Below are positions 8,341 to 18,072 of a stretch of 64,000 bases of DNA, one piece after another. How positions within the stretch are numbered: the stretch's first letter is position 1; every line of letters begins with the position of its first letter. This DNA comes from Natronococcus roseus (GTDB taxonomy: Archaea > Halobacteriota > Halobacteria > Halobacteriales > Natrialbaceae): the NCBI RefSeq assembly GCF_043677095.1, contig NZ_JBHLJR010000009.1, forward strand, positions 81,712-145,711, given 5' to 3'. A program made the translations under genes and the position numbers. The notes under the pieces are model-generated. The model was not told the DNA's origin, did no database searches, and worked only from the letters and a program-made list of their open reading frames with translations.

Positions 8341-11300
8341 ATGACGACGGCCTCCCCAGAATTGGAAGACGTGCTGAATAAAGTCGACACGCTCGGCCCG
8401 CACAGCACGCCGGTGACGACGCCGGAGGTCGCTAAGGGATTTGATTGTACCCAGCGCACCATATACAACAGACTCGAGACGCTCGTCGACGACGGCATCC
8501 TGAAAACGAAGAAGGTCGGAGCCAACAGCCGCGTGTGGTGGCGACCCGCTGAAAGCGACCCGCCAGGAACTGGGTTCCAGCGGAGTCGAGAACAGGTACG
8601 CTCCCACCCCGTCTTTGATTCGACGATGGTCGGCGTCATCGTCTGGGGGGACGAGATGACGATCATCGACACGAACGACGCTTTTCTGGAGATGACTGGT
8701 TTCGAGTACGAGGAGGCACTAGGTACGTCATGGCGTGAACTCACGCCCGAGGAATTCTATCAGGATTCAGAACGACACGTCGAACAGGTCGAGCGAACGG
8801 AGAGCGGTGTCCCCTACGAGAAGCAATACTATGATGCGGACGGCTCACGCTGGTGGGGACGGTTCGAATCGCGGCAGGTGAACAAGGTTGGATACGTGGA
8901 GTTCGTTGTCGACGTCACCGAACGCAAGCACCACGAGCAAGAACTCGAGAAGGAAGCGTCACTGGACGCCTTCCGCGTCGAACTGACGGACGCGACCCGG
9001 CCGCTCACCGATCCCGTCGAGGTCCAGAACGAGGCGGCCTACGTTCTCGGTGAGTGGCTGGATGTCGAGCGTGCTTACTATGGTGAGGTACTCGCCGACG
9101 GCGATACGAACGTTGTCCATGCAGACTACTACCGAAACGGAGTGGCCTCGTTTGTCGGAGAACACCGCTTGAGTGATTACGGTGCGTACATCGCCGAGAG
9201 GTTTCATGAGGGCGAAACCCTCGTGGTCGACGATTACCGTGACCTCTCGGAACTAAACGACGAGGAACGAGCGATGTATGAGAGGGCAGATACTACCGCC
9301 TGGATTGGCGTGCCACTCTACAAGGATGGCGAACTGAAAGCATTTTTTATTGTCACAGAATCAGAGCCCCGGGAATGGACGGATGCCGAGGTCGAGATGG
9401 TCAAGGTGACGGCTGATCGCACATGGGATGCCGTTCAGCGGGCACAGGCCGAGCAAGCACGCCGCGAGAGTGAGGCACGACTCGACGCGTTCGTGAAGGC
9501 GACCTCCGACGTTGTCTACCGGATGAGTCCTGATTGGACCGAGATGTATTATCTCGCTGGTCAGGAGTTCATCGTCGATACGGACGAACCTCGACAGACA
9601 TGGCTGGAGGAGTACATCCCGGCAGACGAACAAGAGCGGGTGATGACTGCTATCGAGGACGCCATTGAGACGAAAAGCACGTTCGAACTAGAGCATCAGG
9701 TGATGCAGGTGGATGGCACCCGGGGCTGGACACGCTCCCGAGCCGTACCGATGCTGGGCGACGACGGCGACATTGTTGAGTGGTTCGGTACGGCATCGGA
9801 CATTACCGAACGTAAAAGAGCCGAAACGCGATTGAGCGAGAACGAGAAGCGGCTTCGACTTGCGACCGACATCGCGAACATCGCTGTCTTCGAGTGGGAC
9901 CTCGAGACGGATCTCGTGAGAGGAAACGAGCGAATGAACGAGTTGTTCGGATACGACGAGCACAAGGAAATCGTCGCCTCGGAATTGCTCGAGGAGCGTG
10001 TCCATCCGGACGACCGCGAACCGGTAGCTAACCGTCTAGAGGAGGTGTTCGAGCCGGCGTCTAGCGGGAACTACGAGTTTGAGTTCAGAGCGACGCTCCC
10101 TGACGGGAGCAATCGATGGGTGCTCACGAATGGCGAGGTGTTCTTCGAGGACGATGGGAGCGACCGAAGGGCAGTTTGTGTCCACGGGACTGGTATCGAT
10201 ATTACCGAGCGCAAGCAACGAGAGCAGTTACTGAGCGAACAAAAGGAGCTACTCGAACTGATTGCTACAGGTGCGCCACTCGAGGAGTGCCTCTCCGCGC
10301 TCTGTGCTGCTGTTCCGCGGCTGAGTGATGGTGTCCGAGCCAGTATCATACTCGCAGGCGACGAGCGCGAATCGTTCCAGCGGCCTATCGCTCCAGACCT
10401 GCACCGATCGTGGGGGGAAGGTCTCGAAGACGCACCAATCAACGAGCTCATGATCGATACGTGCGGAGAGGCAGTATTTCGCGGCGACGGCGTCACCTGC
10501 GAGGACGTTATGACCGATGACAGATGGTCGGAGGAGTGGCGTGAGCTTTGTGTCGCGAACGACGTCCTCGCCGGGCATTCAGAACCCATCCGGAACGGAG
10601 AAGGAGATCCTGTGGGGTCGTTCATGCTCTGTTTCGATGAGCCACGCACTCCGAATGAGTGGGAACACCGAGTAACGGACTTCGCCACCTATATCGCGGG
10701 TATCGCCGTTGAGCGCCACCAATCTCGACAGGCGCTGAAGCAGACCAACGACTCCCTCGAACGCCTCAACGACGCAAGTCGGGAACTAATCGACGCCGAT
10801 GTACAGGAGATCCGCGATCACGTTCCCGTGATTACACAAGAGGTACTCAACGCTGACTACGTCGCGCTCTGGCGATACGACGATCAGGCTGGAGAGCTCC
10901 ACGAGCATACCCGTCAGACGAGTTCCGAGATAGACCCGAAGGCGATCGAACTCCCCGACGGATTTTCCGACCAGGTCTGGCAGACGTTCATCAGCGACGA
11001 TATCGACATCGACAACGACCTCGACTACCTCGGATGTGCGTCTTCGGCATCGTCACTTTGCAGCCGCGTGCTCGTGCCACTTGGAAGACACGGCGTTGTC
11101 TGTGTAGGATCGACACAAACCGAGGTATTTGACGAGTTGACGGTCGATCTCGTGGAGACGGTGGCCGCGACCGTCGAAACTGCGTGGGACCGTGCCGCCG
11201 GCGAACGGGAACTGGAACGGACAAACGCGGAACTGGCGCGACTCAACGATCTCAACACACTTATTCGGCAGATCGATCAAGCGCTCGTCCAAGCCGAGAC

Positions 11301-12423
11301 AGTCAATGAGATCGACGAGGCCGTTTGTGACCGACTCGCGGAATCTGCGCTCTTCGAGTTCGCCTGGATTGGTGACTTCGACGCTGATGCCGAAACGATA
11401 GAACCGCGTGCATGGGCGGGTATCGACAGCAGTTCGCTGGCCGATCTCACGACCGAAGGCGATGGACCAGGAAGCGAGAGGAATCCATTCACGTCCGCGT
11501 TTCAAACCGGAGAGACGCAGGTCATCGATGATATCGCAACTGATGCGCAGGCTGCCCCCTGGCGCGAGGTTGCCCTGGAACAGGGTGCGCGCTCGTGTCT
11601 CAGTGTCCCGCTCGTGTATGATGAGTTCGTCTATGGCGTGCTGAAAGTCTACGACGGAACGCCTCAGTATGACAAGCGCGATAGCAAGGTGCTGGTGGAA
11701 CTCGGACAGACGATTGCACACGCGATTCACACTGTCGAAACCAGAGAAACTCGACGGACGGATACTGTAATCGAACTCACGCTCCGTTTGGCGGCCGCAG
11801 AAACCCCACTGTGCCGCCTCGCCTGGGAAACAGACTGTACGATCGAGTTCGAGGGGCTTGTACCGGGATCAAACGATGAAATGATCGTGTTCTTCACTGC
11901 GACCGATATCGGCGCTAGTGAGCTCTTAGCTGCCGGTGAGGAGTCCCTCGCGATCGAGGAACTGCATCACCTCACTGACCGCAACGCAGGTGCTATGTTC
12001 AAAGCGAAGTTGGCCGATCCGATGCTCGCCGCAGACATCCTTGCCCAGAACGCCACGATCCGTACGCTCTCCATCGATGCGGGAACTGCGACGGCCGTCA
12101 TCGATCTCCCTACGTCGGCTGATGTCCGCGGGTTCGTCGAACAGGTCCAGCAAACGATCCCGGATCTCGAACTCCTCGGCCGACGGACGCGCACTCGCTC
12201 ATCCGAGATGAAACATACGCTTCAGGGTGTGTCCGAGGACCGACTGACGCCCCGTCAGCAGGAAGTTCTCCAGTTGGCCTACCGAAGTGGGTTCTTTGAG
12301 TCGCCCCGCGTGCAGACTGGCAAAGAGCTCTCCGACGTGCTCGACCTCTCACAGTCGACGTTCAACTACCACCTTCGGGGTGCCGAGCGCAGTATCTTCG
12401 AACTAGTATTCGATTACGCGTGA
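8341..12423 (+). CDS. multi-sensor PAS/GAF regulator with Bat and HTH_10 domains
   Basis: A 1360-residue soluble regulator. Domains by eye are: N-terminal winged helix (about 20-75: TTPEVAKGFDCTQRTIYNRL), PAS (about 90-200, ending VTERK), GAF (about 215-375), PAS (380-500, ITERK), PAS (500-645, ITERK), GAF (650-810), two more GAF-like blocks (815-1120), a Bat domain (about 1140-1290) and a C-terminal HTH_10 (LTPRQQEVLQLAYRSGFFESPR, then GKELSDVLDLSQSTFNYHLR). No histidine-kinase or receiver domain is visible. Proteins of the bacterio-opsin-activator type sense light, oxygen or redox state and act directly on promoters. Having a DNA-binding-like fold at both ends is unusual. The neighbouring HalOD1 gene may belong to the same pathway. 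Confidence 0.88.
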   Translation: MTTASPELEDVLNKVDTLGPHSTPVTTPEVAKGFDCTQRTIYNRLETLVDDGILKTKKVGANSRVWWRPAESDPPGTGFQRSREQVRSHPVFDSTMVGVIVWGDEMTIIDTNDAFLEMTGFEYEEALGTSWRELTPEEFYQDSERHVEQVERTESGVPYEKQYYDADGSRWWGRFESRQVNKVGYVEFVVDVTERKHHEQELEKEASLDAFRVELTDATRPLTDPVEVQNEAAYVLGEWLDVERAYYGEVLADGDTNVVHADYYRNGVASFVGEHRLSDYGAYIAERFHEGETLVVDDYRDLSELNDEERAMYERADTTAWIGVPLYKDGELKAFFIVTESEPREWTDAEVEMVKVTADRTWDAVQRAQAEQARRESEARLDAFVKATSDVVYRMSPDWTEMYYLAGQEFIVDTDEPRQTWLEEYIPADEQERVMTAIEDAIETKSTFELEHQVMQVDGTRGWTRSRAVPMLGDDGDIVEWFGTASDITERKRAETRLSENEKRLRLATDIANIAVFEWDLETDLVRGNERMNELFGYDEHKEIVASELLEERVHPDDREPVANRLEEVFEPASSGNYEFEFRATLPDGSNRWVLTNGEVFFEDDGSDRRAVCVHGTGIDITERKQREQLLSEQKELLELIATGAPLEECLSALCAAVPRLSDGVRASIILAGDERESFQRPIAPDLHRSWGEGLEDAPINELMIDTCGEAVFRGDGVTCEDVMTDDRWSEEWRELCVANDVLAGHSEPIRNGEGDPVGSFMLCFDEPRTPNEWEHRVTDFATYIAGIAVERHQSRQALKQTNDSLERLNDASRELIDADVQEIRDHVPVITQEVLNADYVALWRYDDQAGELHEHTRQTSSEIDPKAIELPDGFSDQVWQTFISDDIDIDNDLDYLGCASSASSLCSRVLVPLGRHGVVCVGSTQTEVFDELTVDLVETVAATVETAWDRAAGERELERTNAELARLNDLNTLIRQIDQALVQAETVNEIDEAVCDRLAESALFEFAWIGDFDADAETIEPRAWAGIDSSSLADLTTEGDGPGSERNPFTSAFQTGETQVIDDIATDAQAAPWREVALEQGARSCLSVPLVYDEFVYGVLKVYDGTPQYDKRDSKVLVELGQTIAHAIHTVETRETRRTDTVIELTLRLAAAETPLCRLAWETDCTIEFEGLVPGSNDEMIVFFTATDIGASELLAAGEESLAIEELHHLTDRNAGAMFKAKLADPMLAADILAQNATIRTLSIDAGTATAVIDLPTSADVRGFVEQVQQTIPDLELLGRRTRTRSSEMKHTLQGVSEDRLTPRQQEVLQLAYRSGFFESPRVQTGKELSDVLDLSQSTFNYHLRGAERSIFELVFDYA

Positions 12424-12663
12424 GGATCCATTTTTCTCGAGGGTATCCCTATCTGATTATTGCGTATTAGCCAACTCACATCGCGTGCTCGTGAGTTCAT
12501 GCCACCCCTCACAAAATGAGGTCTCAGGCGATCTATCGAATGCATAGAGTGGTCTGTAGTACTCGTCCGCTATGGACGGTATCGCAACAATGCGATTAAT
12601 CCCTCCCAACATTCGCACATCTTCGAAGTGTCCCTTTCCCCGCTACATCTAGAAACAGGGGGT

Positions 12664-12930
12664 GTGACTCTCGACAGACAGGGAACTGATTCAGGCAACC
12701 ACACGCGGTCAGCCCAGTCTTCTACTACCGAAGATGGACTGCCCTCCGAGATGCTCAACATCCTGAGCCACCCCCACAACCGACACATTCTGCTCACCCC
12801 TCTTGGACAAGAGACACCAACTGAGGTTGGTGAACTTACGACACGCGTCGCTGCATCAGATCCCGAGATTCTTCGCACAGTGATCGCTGGAACAACTGGG
12901 ACCTACAAGAACGGCGAAGCCAAATCATGA
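12664..12930 (+). CDS. small HTH-like protein, probably degenerate (DUF7344-like)
   Basis: A GTG at 12664 (or at 12628 for a longer form) starts about 88 residues. The segment LPSEMLNILSHPHNRHILLTPL resembles the first helices of haloarchaeal DUF7344-type winged-helix proteins, whose usual text is ILSSPRRRFIL. The second half (RVAASDPEILRTVIAG) departs from the family and the protein is short, so it may be truncated. It overlaps the next gene by 4 bp (ATGA), which implies co-translation. Confidence 0.5.
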   Translation: MTLDRQGTDSGNHTRSAQSSTTEDGLPSEMLNILSHPHNRHILLTPLGQETPTEVGELTTRVAASDPEILRTVIAGTTGTYKNGEAKS

Positions 12931-13268
12931 CCGCAACTGACTCGTTATCATCGCCTTCGATGGATAACCTTCTAGATGTCCTGGCAAACAAGTACCGGCG
13001 ACGAGTACTCGTCGCGCTGCTCGAACACAACCCCCAGAACGATCACGATCCACAGATCCCCGACAGCGTCAACCACGAAGCGAAAGATCTCGAATCACTG
13101 ATGATCAACATGCGTCACACGCACCTCCCCAAACTCGAGGAGGCGGGATTCATCGAGTGGAACCGGGAGACGAACACTGTCAAGAAGGGGCCACAGTTCG
13201 AGGAAATTCGGCCGTTGTTGGAGTTGATGGAGAACCACGCCGACGAACTTCCCGATGACTGGCTCTGA
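12927..13268 (+). CDS. winged-helix protein of DUF7344 type
   Basis: A 113-residue ArsR-like winged helix. MDNLLDVLANKYRRRVLVALLEH is the recognition-fold start, LESLMINMRHTHLPKLEEAGFIEWNRETNTVKKGP gives the later helix and wing, and the protein ends LPDDWL. These small proteins are abundant in haloarchaea and often sit beside Bat-like sensors. No metal-binding residues of ArsR type are visible. It overlaps the preceding gene by 4 bp. Its target is unknown. Confidence 0.75.
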   Translation: MTATDSLSSPSMDNLLDVLANKYRRRVLVALLEHNPQNDHDPQIPDSVNHEAKDLESLMINMRHTHLPKLEEAGFIEWNRETNTVKKGPQFEEIRPLLELMENHADELPDDWL

Positions 13269-13399
13269 CTGCCCAGTGTTGTCACTAGATTAGCTCGAAA
13301 GCGTACAGTACACTCGAGTGGTAGCAGCGTGGATCACGAGGGGAACATTCAGGAGATTGTAAGTAGAAATTAAGGCACGCATCAAAATCATCCTCCGAG

Positions 13400-15003
13400 A
13401 TTGTGTGGAAGATGGGACTACAGGCCGTTTAGCAGGCTTGTCGTCGGTGAATTCGGACAAATCAATCTATCTGATCTTTCAGACACCCTCTCAGTCGCTA
13501 ATTCCCGTTAGTTTTAGAAGGGTTTCGACGCTCTTCCGAGGTAGCTTCCAGTGTCGCCACTCAAAACCAACTCTTCCACGCGGGTAGAGTGGCTCTTTAC
13601 CCGATTCCCGTCTCATTCTTCAACAGCGTGAGCGTATTTTCCGCCGTTACGAGTGGTGTCTGTTCGTACTCGCCAGTCAACTCGATCTGCACGAGCAGAT
13701 CGACAGCTCTCCAAATCGAATATAGCAGACAGGCGAACGCGAAGTAGAAGAACCGTAGCACGAAACTTTTCGATGTCGTCGCTGCCATGAACCGCTTGAT
13801 ACTCTTGTAGCCGCTCTCGATCTCCCACCGCGAATTGTAGAAGTGGACTGCTCCTGGGCGGCAGTTCGTCATGAAGACACTGTACTGCGTATAATCGGTG
13901 CTCTCAGCGTTTTCCCGTCGCCTGTAGATCAGTGTCGTTTCATGCTACTCGTTCTTCCCCAAGTGGAGTTTCCGGTCAGTGACATAGCGATCTCGATCCC
14001 ACCGGAGTAGACGTTTTGCCTGAGCGCGTTCACTCGTGTACATCCGCTTTGGAACAACATACCCGAGACCACGTTGGTCGATTTCTTCGAGGATGTGCTG
14101 ACTATCGAACGCCCGATCCATTAACACACGATCGACGTGAACGGGGTCCTGCGCGGAGTCTAGCAGGTCCTCAACGATCTCGCGACGACTCTCTCCCTTT
14201 CGGACTGGCCGAGCATCTAGCGCCAATGGAACAGCCTTTCCCACCAACTGTATCGTCGCCCACTGGTAAGCGTACTCGCCATCTTTCGTGCCAAGAATTT
14301 CGTCCTCGTAGCCAGTTCGATCACCTGTGAACGGCTTTGCTTCGGTCGTATCGATCGCAACGAGTCCAGCACGATGGAAAACTTCCGTCTCCGACACTCG
14401 GTCGATAAGCCGCTGCAACGCCTCGTGATACATCTCTCGAATCGACTCGATCGAGAGGCCACGGATATGCGCTCGATGAGCGTGTCCTAACGGTGTCCGA
14501 TCCCGCTGTGAATCATAGAGGAAGCTACGTGCTCCTTCGTTCGCTGCCAGGTTCTCCCGAAGCCCGAGATACGTCTGAAGATCCCAGAACGCGTTTGGAT
14601 GGATCTCACAGTTGTCTCCGCGATTGAGCGAGAACACCGGATAGGCGATATGACTCACCTGTTCAGTAATCTCATTTGCATGGGTGAGCACTTCGTGATC
14701 GGTGGGACTGGTCTCTTCATGGCTCTCAGAGTTACGAAGCGGGTCTCTGGGAACGTCGCTGCCGTCCCTGTTGGCGTTGATGAGAACGGTTCGTGCGCTC
14801 TTCTGAATCGTCTCCTGGAGATCAGGTGAGAACCGGCAGTGCCACGTCCGCCAGAGTGTTGACTGATCGGGAAGCGTCTCAAAGCCAAGCTGCTGTTGGA
14901 TCACTGGCTGGTCTTTGAGATACTCCAAGAGTGCTGTTTCGTGATCCCAGCCGTAGGCTTCCTTCAGCAGAAACGCTCGTGTCAGCGTTCGCATCGCGTA
15001 CAC
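13400..15003 (-). mobile_element. second copy of the IS4-family element, truncated
   Basis: The right end matches the other copies from GGAAGATGGGACTACAGG (about 13408). Similarity ends abruptly at about 15001 inside the transposase gene, so the left end and the first 84 codons are lost. It has the same orientation as the copies at 1020 and 6075. Confidence 0.88.
13597..15003 (-). pseudogene. IS4-family transposase, truncated and interrupted by a stop
   Basis: The frame is collinear with the intact transposase at 1213-2871 but begins at the equivalent of codon 85 (MYAMRTLTRAF). An amber stop replaces Trp437: NEWHET in the intact copy reads NE-stop here. The two halves (13945-15003 and 13597-13872) stay in one frame, so only this stop and the missing N-terminus disable it. 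The catalytic D, D and E codons are retained. Confidence 0.92.
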
Positions 15004-15160
15004 AGATACAGAGCACGTATGCAGCAGAGGTCTTGAAATATGTCCCCAATTAAGATTATCAGCAGAACCGTCTGACCACTACTTTCCCAGCAACGGGCCA
15101 AAGTAGCAATTATTTGATTCCTATTCGACAACTTATCTGCTTCCGTGGTCTAGGCCAAGT

Positions 15161-15928
15161 ATGCAACCAGGGGATAACAAGCAAATCAAATCGGTCGAGA
15201 AATCTTTCCGGATACTCGAGTGTATTGTGAGAGAGGGCCGTGGGGGAGTGAACGAACTCGCCCAAGAACTTGATTATTCCCTGAGTACGGTTCACGCTCA
15301 TTTATCTACGCTTCAAGAACTTGACTACCTTGTCAGGATCGATAGGGAGTATGCCATCTCGAATCGCTTTCTGCACTTTGCGAGGCATGCCCAGAGCAGG
15401 GTGGAAGGACTGGACGTGATCAAGGCCAACGTGAGACGGTTAGCCGATGAGACAGATGAACGCGTACAATTCATGATTGAGGAACATGGCCGTGGGATAT
15501 ATATCGATAAAGCGGAAGGTGAATACGGAGCACCAAATAACACGTTGCTCGGAAAGCCTCGATACCTTCACATGTGTGCTTCAGGTAAAGCGATCTTAGC
15601 AAATCTCCCAAAAGAGCGCATGGTCGAGATCATCGATTATTGGGGTCTTCCAGCACAGACTGAGAAGACGATCACGGATGAGAAGGTCCTCTTCTCGGAG
15701 ATCGAGACGATCAGAGAAGAGGGCCTTGCAATGAACAAAGGCGAAACCGTTAATGGATTGATCGCGGTTGGTGCACCGGTCCTATCGGCTGACGAACAGA
15801 TCATAGGTTCCATCAGCATCTCCGGGCCAGCACACAGAATCTCCACAAATGGGAAAGTAAAAGAAATGTATTGTGACAAACTAATCGGCGCGACCGAGGA
15901 CATCACGCTCAATCTCAAATATCCCTAA
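15161..15928 (+). CDS. IclR-family transcriptional regulator
   Basis: A 255-residue regulator. The N-terminal winged helix (about 5-70) includes SVEKSFRILECIVREGRGGVNE, ELAQELDYSLSTVHAHLSTL and a wing with YAISNRFLHF. The C-terminal effector domain (about 80-250) has the IclR features GHG-like EEHGRGIYI, MCASGKAILANLP and NGLIAVGAPVL...IGSISISGPAHR. IclR proteins respond to small organic acids. A HAD hydrolase and a thioesterase lie downstream in the same direction but with gaps of about 290 and 190 bp, so co-regulation is possible but not shown. Confidence 0.9.
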   Translation: MQPGDNKQIKSVEKSFRILECIVREGRGGVNELAQELDYSLSTVHAHLSTLQELDYLVRIDREYAISNRFLHFARHAQSRVEGLDVIKANVRRLADETDERVQFMIEEHGRGIYIDKAEGEYGAPNNTLLGKPRYLHMCASGKAILANLPKERMVEIIDYWGLPAQTEKTITDEKVLFSEIETIREEGLAMNKGETVNGLIAVGAPVLSADEQIIGSISISGPAHRISTNGKVKEMYCDKLIGATEDITLNLKYP

Positions 15929-16221
15929 TCCACTGATTTGATCCGATGGTAGATTTATTTTCAAGACAGCAGTAGCAATCACGCTACAATCTACTACGCA
16001 TAGACTGCATTCAACGATAGCGAATGCTCTGTCAAAAGTAGATGCACCACAGATACAGTGTACTACTAATTAGACTACGGTGTGACCCAGCTACCACATC
16101 TATTTGCCATCAGTGATTGAATTAGACACCTCCAAACAATTATCCACCATTGTGGGACCATTCACGAAAATGCCCCAATCATTAACTTAATATCTCGTCA
16201 AACCACAACCTTAATCGACAC
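15929..16221. other. AT-rich intergenic region
   Basis: About 290 bp of low-GC sequence between the IclR and HAD genes, with many TA-rich hexamers. It is presumably promoter space for the HAD gene. No repeat or RNA structure stood out. Confidence 0.4.
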
Positions 16222-16935
16222 ATGTCCAATATTGCAGCAGAGACAATCGAAGAAGAGGCGGAAGTGCTCGCATTCGACCTATGGGACACGCTGCTTGATC
16301 GTGAATCCACGTTAATCCCTGCGTTGAGCGCATTGCTCAACGATCACGGGAGCGATTACAATCCTGAGATCTTGCTTCGCCGGTATTTGGCTATGCACTT
16401 CCGGGACTCGATGATCGATTCGTTGATCCCGGGGCCCCACACCCCGTTCAAGGAGATCAGCCGTCGGGCCCTCAGCTATCGGCTAGAGCAGATCGGTCTC
16501 GACGTTCCTGACAAGGAAATTCGTGATGTCATCCGACAGTGGAAAACACTCCAGCCATACCCGGATGTTGACGCTGCGTTAGACTGCTTGAGTGAGGAAT
16601 ACAAGTTGGTTGGCCTCTCGAACGGTGACCCTGATATGCTTGATGCTGTCCGTCCCAATTTCGATACGGAGCTAGACGGGGTAGTGTCGGTTGCTGATGC
16701 TGGTGCATACAAACCACACCGAGCGTCATATGATCTATGTTGTGAAGAGTTTGATGTTTCATCTCATCAAGTCGTGTTCGTAACTGCACACACATTTGAT
16801 CTTGTGGGTGCGAAGGCGGTCGGAATGCGGGGAGCATTCTTGAATAGGCACGAGAATCCATACGGTAGCTGGATTCACCAGCCAGATATCACCGTTTCCG
16901 ATACCGAAGAGTTAGCTGATATGCTCACTTCATAG
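16222..16935 (+). CDS. HAD-superfamily hydrolase, haloacid dehalogenase type II-like
   Basis: A 237-residue hydrolase. Motif I is FDLWDTLLD with nucleophile D19, motif II is GLSNGD, motif III is the lysine in GAYKPH, and motif IV is represented by FVTAHTFDLVGAKAVGM. That last segment matches the S-x-N-x-x-D-x-x-GA region of type II L-2-haloacid dehalogenases. The helical cap between motifs I and II (about 35-110) is type C1. It could dehalogenate 2-haloacids or dephosphorylate a small metabolite; the substrate is unknown. The IclR upstream is its probable regulator. Confidence 0.82.
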   Translation: MSNIAAETIEEEAEVLAFDLWDTLLDRESTLIPALSALLNDHGSDYNPEILLRRYLAMHFRDSMIDSLIPGPHTPFKEISRRALSYRLEQIGLDVPDKEIRDVIRQWKTLQPYPDVDAALDCLSEEYKLVGLSNGDPDMLDAVRPNFDTELDGVVSVADAGAYKPHRASYDLCCEEFDVSSHQVVFVTAHTFDLVGAKAVGMRGAFLNRHENPYGSWIHQPDITVSDTEELADMLTS

Positions 16936-17126
16936 AGGAAACTGGGCTGTTACATCTTTACCGAAGTAGCTGTCTAAAGGCCTGGTCAAGATTGGCACCG
17001 CTTCAATCGCAAAAATAGACGACTATAATTACCAAGAAACTTGATCCAACCACTGAATTTGTACAAACGACTCGCACTCTGCATCGTATGTCCCACCAAC
17101 ACTAGCGTACGAATGATAGGAATCAC

Positions 17127-17546
17127 ATGAACGAATTCAACTACGTCCAGAACATCGCCGTTCGATTCGGCGATCTTGACACTCTTGGTCACGTGAACAA
17201 TGTTGCATACGTGAAGTATCTCGAGGAGGCACGGGGAGGCTACTACGATAATGTTGTCGGTGTTCCCTTCGAAACGCTCCATACGGTCATCGCTATGTTA
17301 CAGATCGAGTATCATAGCGAAATTACCCCCAATCAATCGGTAGACGTCGGAGTTCGCGTCCCTCAGCTAGGTGACTCCAGTATTCCTATGGAGTACGAAA
17401 TTCGAACTACTGAATCTAATTCTGGGGAAACGACAATTGCAGCCACCGCGGAAACAATCCAAGTTAATACTGATCCCGAAACGAGAAAGGCTGCTACAAT
17501 CCCGGTTGATTGGAGAACTGCGATTAGCAATTACGAGAACCTATAG
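17127..17546 (+). CDS. acyl-CoA thioesterase, hot-dog fold (4HBT family)
   Basis: A 139-residue single hot-dog domain. The YbgC/4HBT signature VRFGDLDTLGHVNNVAYVKYLEEAR carries the catalytic Asp in the D-x-D/x-x-GHVNN context. It is followed by the beta strands VIAMLQIEYHSEI and a stable C-terminal sheet. Members hydrolyse acyl-CoA thioesters in the cytoplasm. It is downstream of the HAD gene with a gap of about 190 bp. The specific acyl chain is unknown. Confidence 0.9.
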   Translation: MNEFNYVQNIAVRFGDLDTLGHVNNVAYVKYLEEARGGYYDNVVGVPFETLHTVIAMLQIEYHSEITPNQSVDVGVRVPQLGDSSIPMEYEIRTTESNSGETTIAATAETIQVNTDPETRKAATIPVDWRTAISNYENL

Positions 17547-17630
17547 GACTGGGAGGGGCTGTCTAGTTGAGCGTACCCAGTATTAGTTGATTGACGAGAG
17601 CGTTCTACGAGTGTCTTTCCGAATTCAAAA

Positions 17631-17855
17631 TTATTGGTCTATCTCTCGAGGATCCTCGATCAGTCGATATTCGCCAGTTGGTTGGTATCGGATTTCAGCG
17701 TAGTTTCCGGCCACGAGTTGCTTCAAATTGTTCCGGATCGTCTCACGAGACCAATCAAGTTCGTTTTCGATATGGCCGATCGTAGCGCACGAACAAGGCT
17801 GCTCATTGAACCAGTCGAGAAGAGCGTTCATTGATTCGGTATATTGGATTGCCAT
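17631..17855 (-). CDS. small winged-helix protein
   Basis: About 74 residues from the ATG at 17855 (two further residues if 17861 is used). MNALLDWFNEQPCSCATIGHIENELDWSRETIRNNLKQLVAGNYAEIRYQPTGEYRLI is read here only through its parts: a first helix, a turn, the recognition helix WSRETIRNNLKQL and a beta-wing ending YRLIEDP. It is probably a DNA-binding regulator of a single target. Such short wHTH proteins are common in haloarchaeal plasmids and proviruses. Confidence 0.65.
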   Translation of the reverse strand: MAIQYTESMNALLDWFNEQPCSCATIGHIENELDWSRETIRNNLKQLVAGNYAEIRYQPTGEYRLIEDPREIDQ

Positions 17856-18008
17856 ACGCACTGGTGCATCACCCAGTCAATTGTACATTGCGAACCGACA
17901 AATAGATTTTTGTATAATGGCAGGCGTTATCGACAAGCCACATCCACTTGGCAGTATGCAAAACAACTAAGTAACCAGCAGGGATAGCACGGAATGGAAG
18001 CGTGAGGT

Positions 18009-18071
18009 GGCCGGGAAAACTCTCGGCCGGGTGTTGGAGCACCCGACCTGCGCTTCTGGTGCTACAGAAGC
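18009..18071 (+). promoter_or_regulatory. structured 5' leader with three consecutive hairpins
   Basis: Three stem-loops end one base before the ATG at 18073. Stem 1 is GGCCGGG/CTCGGCC (18009-18015 with 18022-18028). Stem 2 is CGGGTG/CACCCG (18028-18033 with 18040-18045). Stem 3 is GCTTCTG/CAGAAGC (18052-18058 with 18065-18071). Such a leader is unusual because most haloarchaeal mRNAs are leaderless. It could control translation of the three-gene block that follows. Confidence 0.6.
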
Positions 18072-18072
18072 A

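Noticed and set aside
18007..18072. In-frame extension of the 18073 gene
   Set aside because: Those codons coincide with three perfect hairpins and encode low-conservation text, so the region is better explained as a structured leader.
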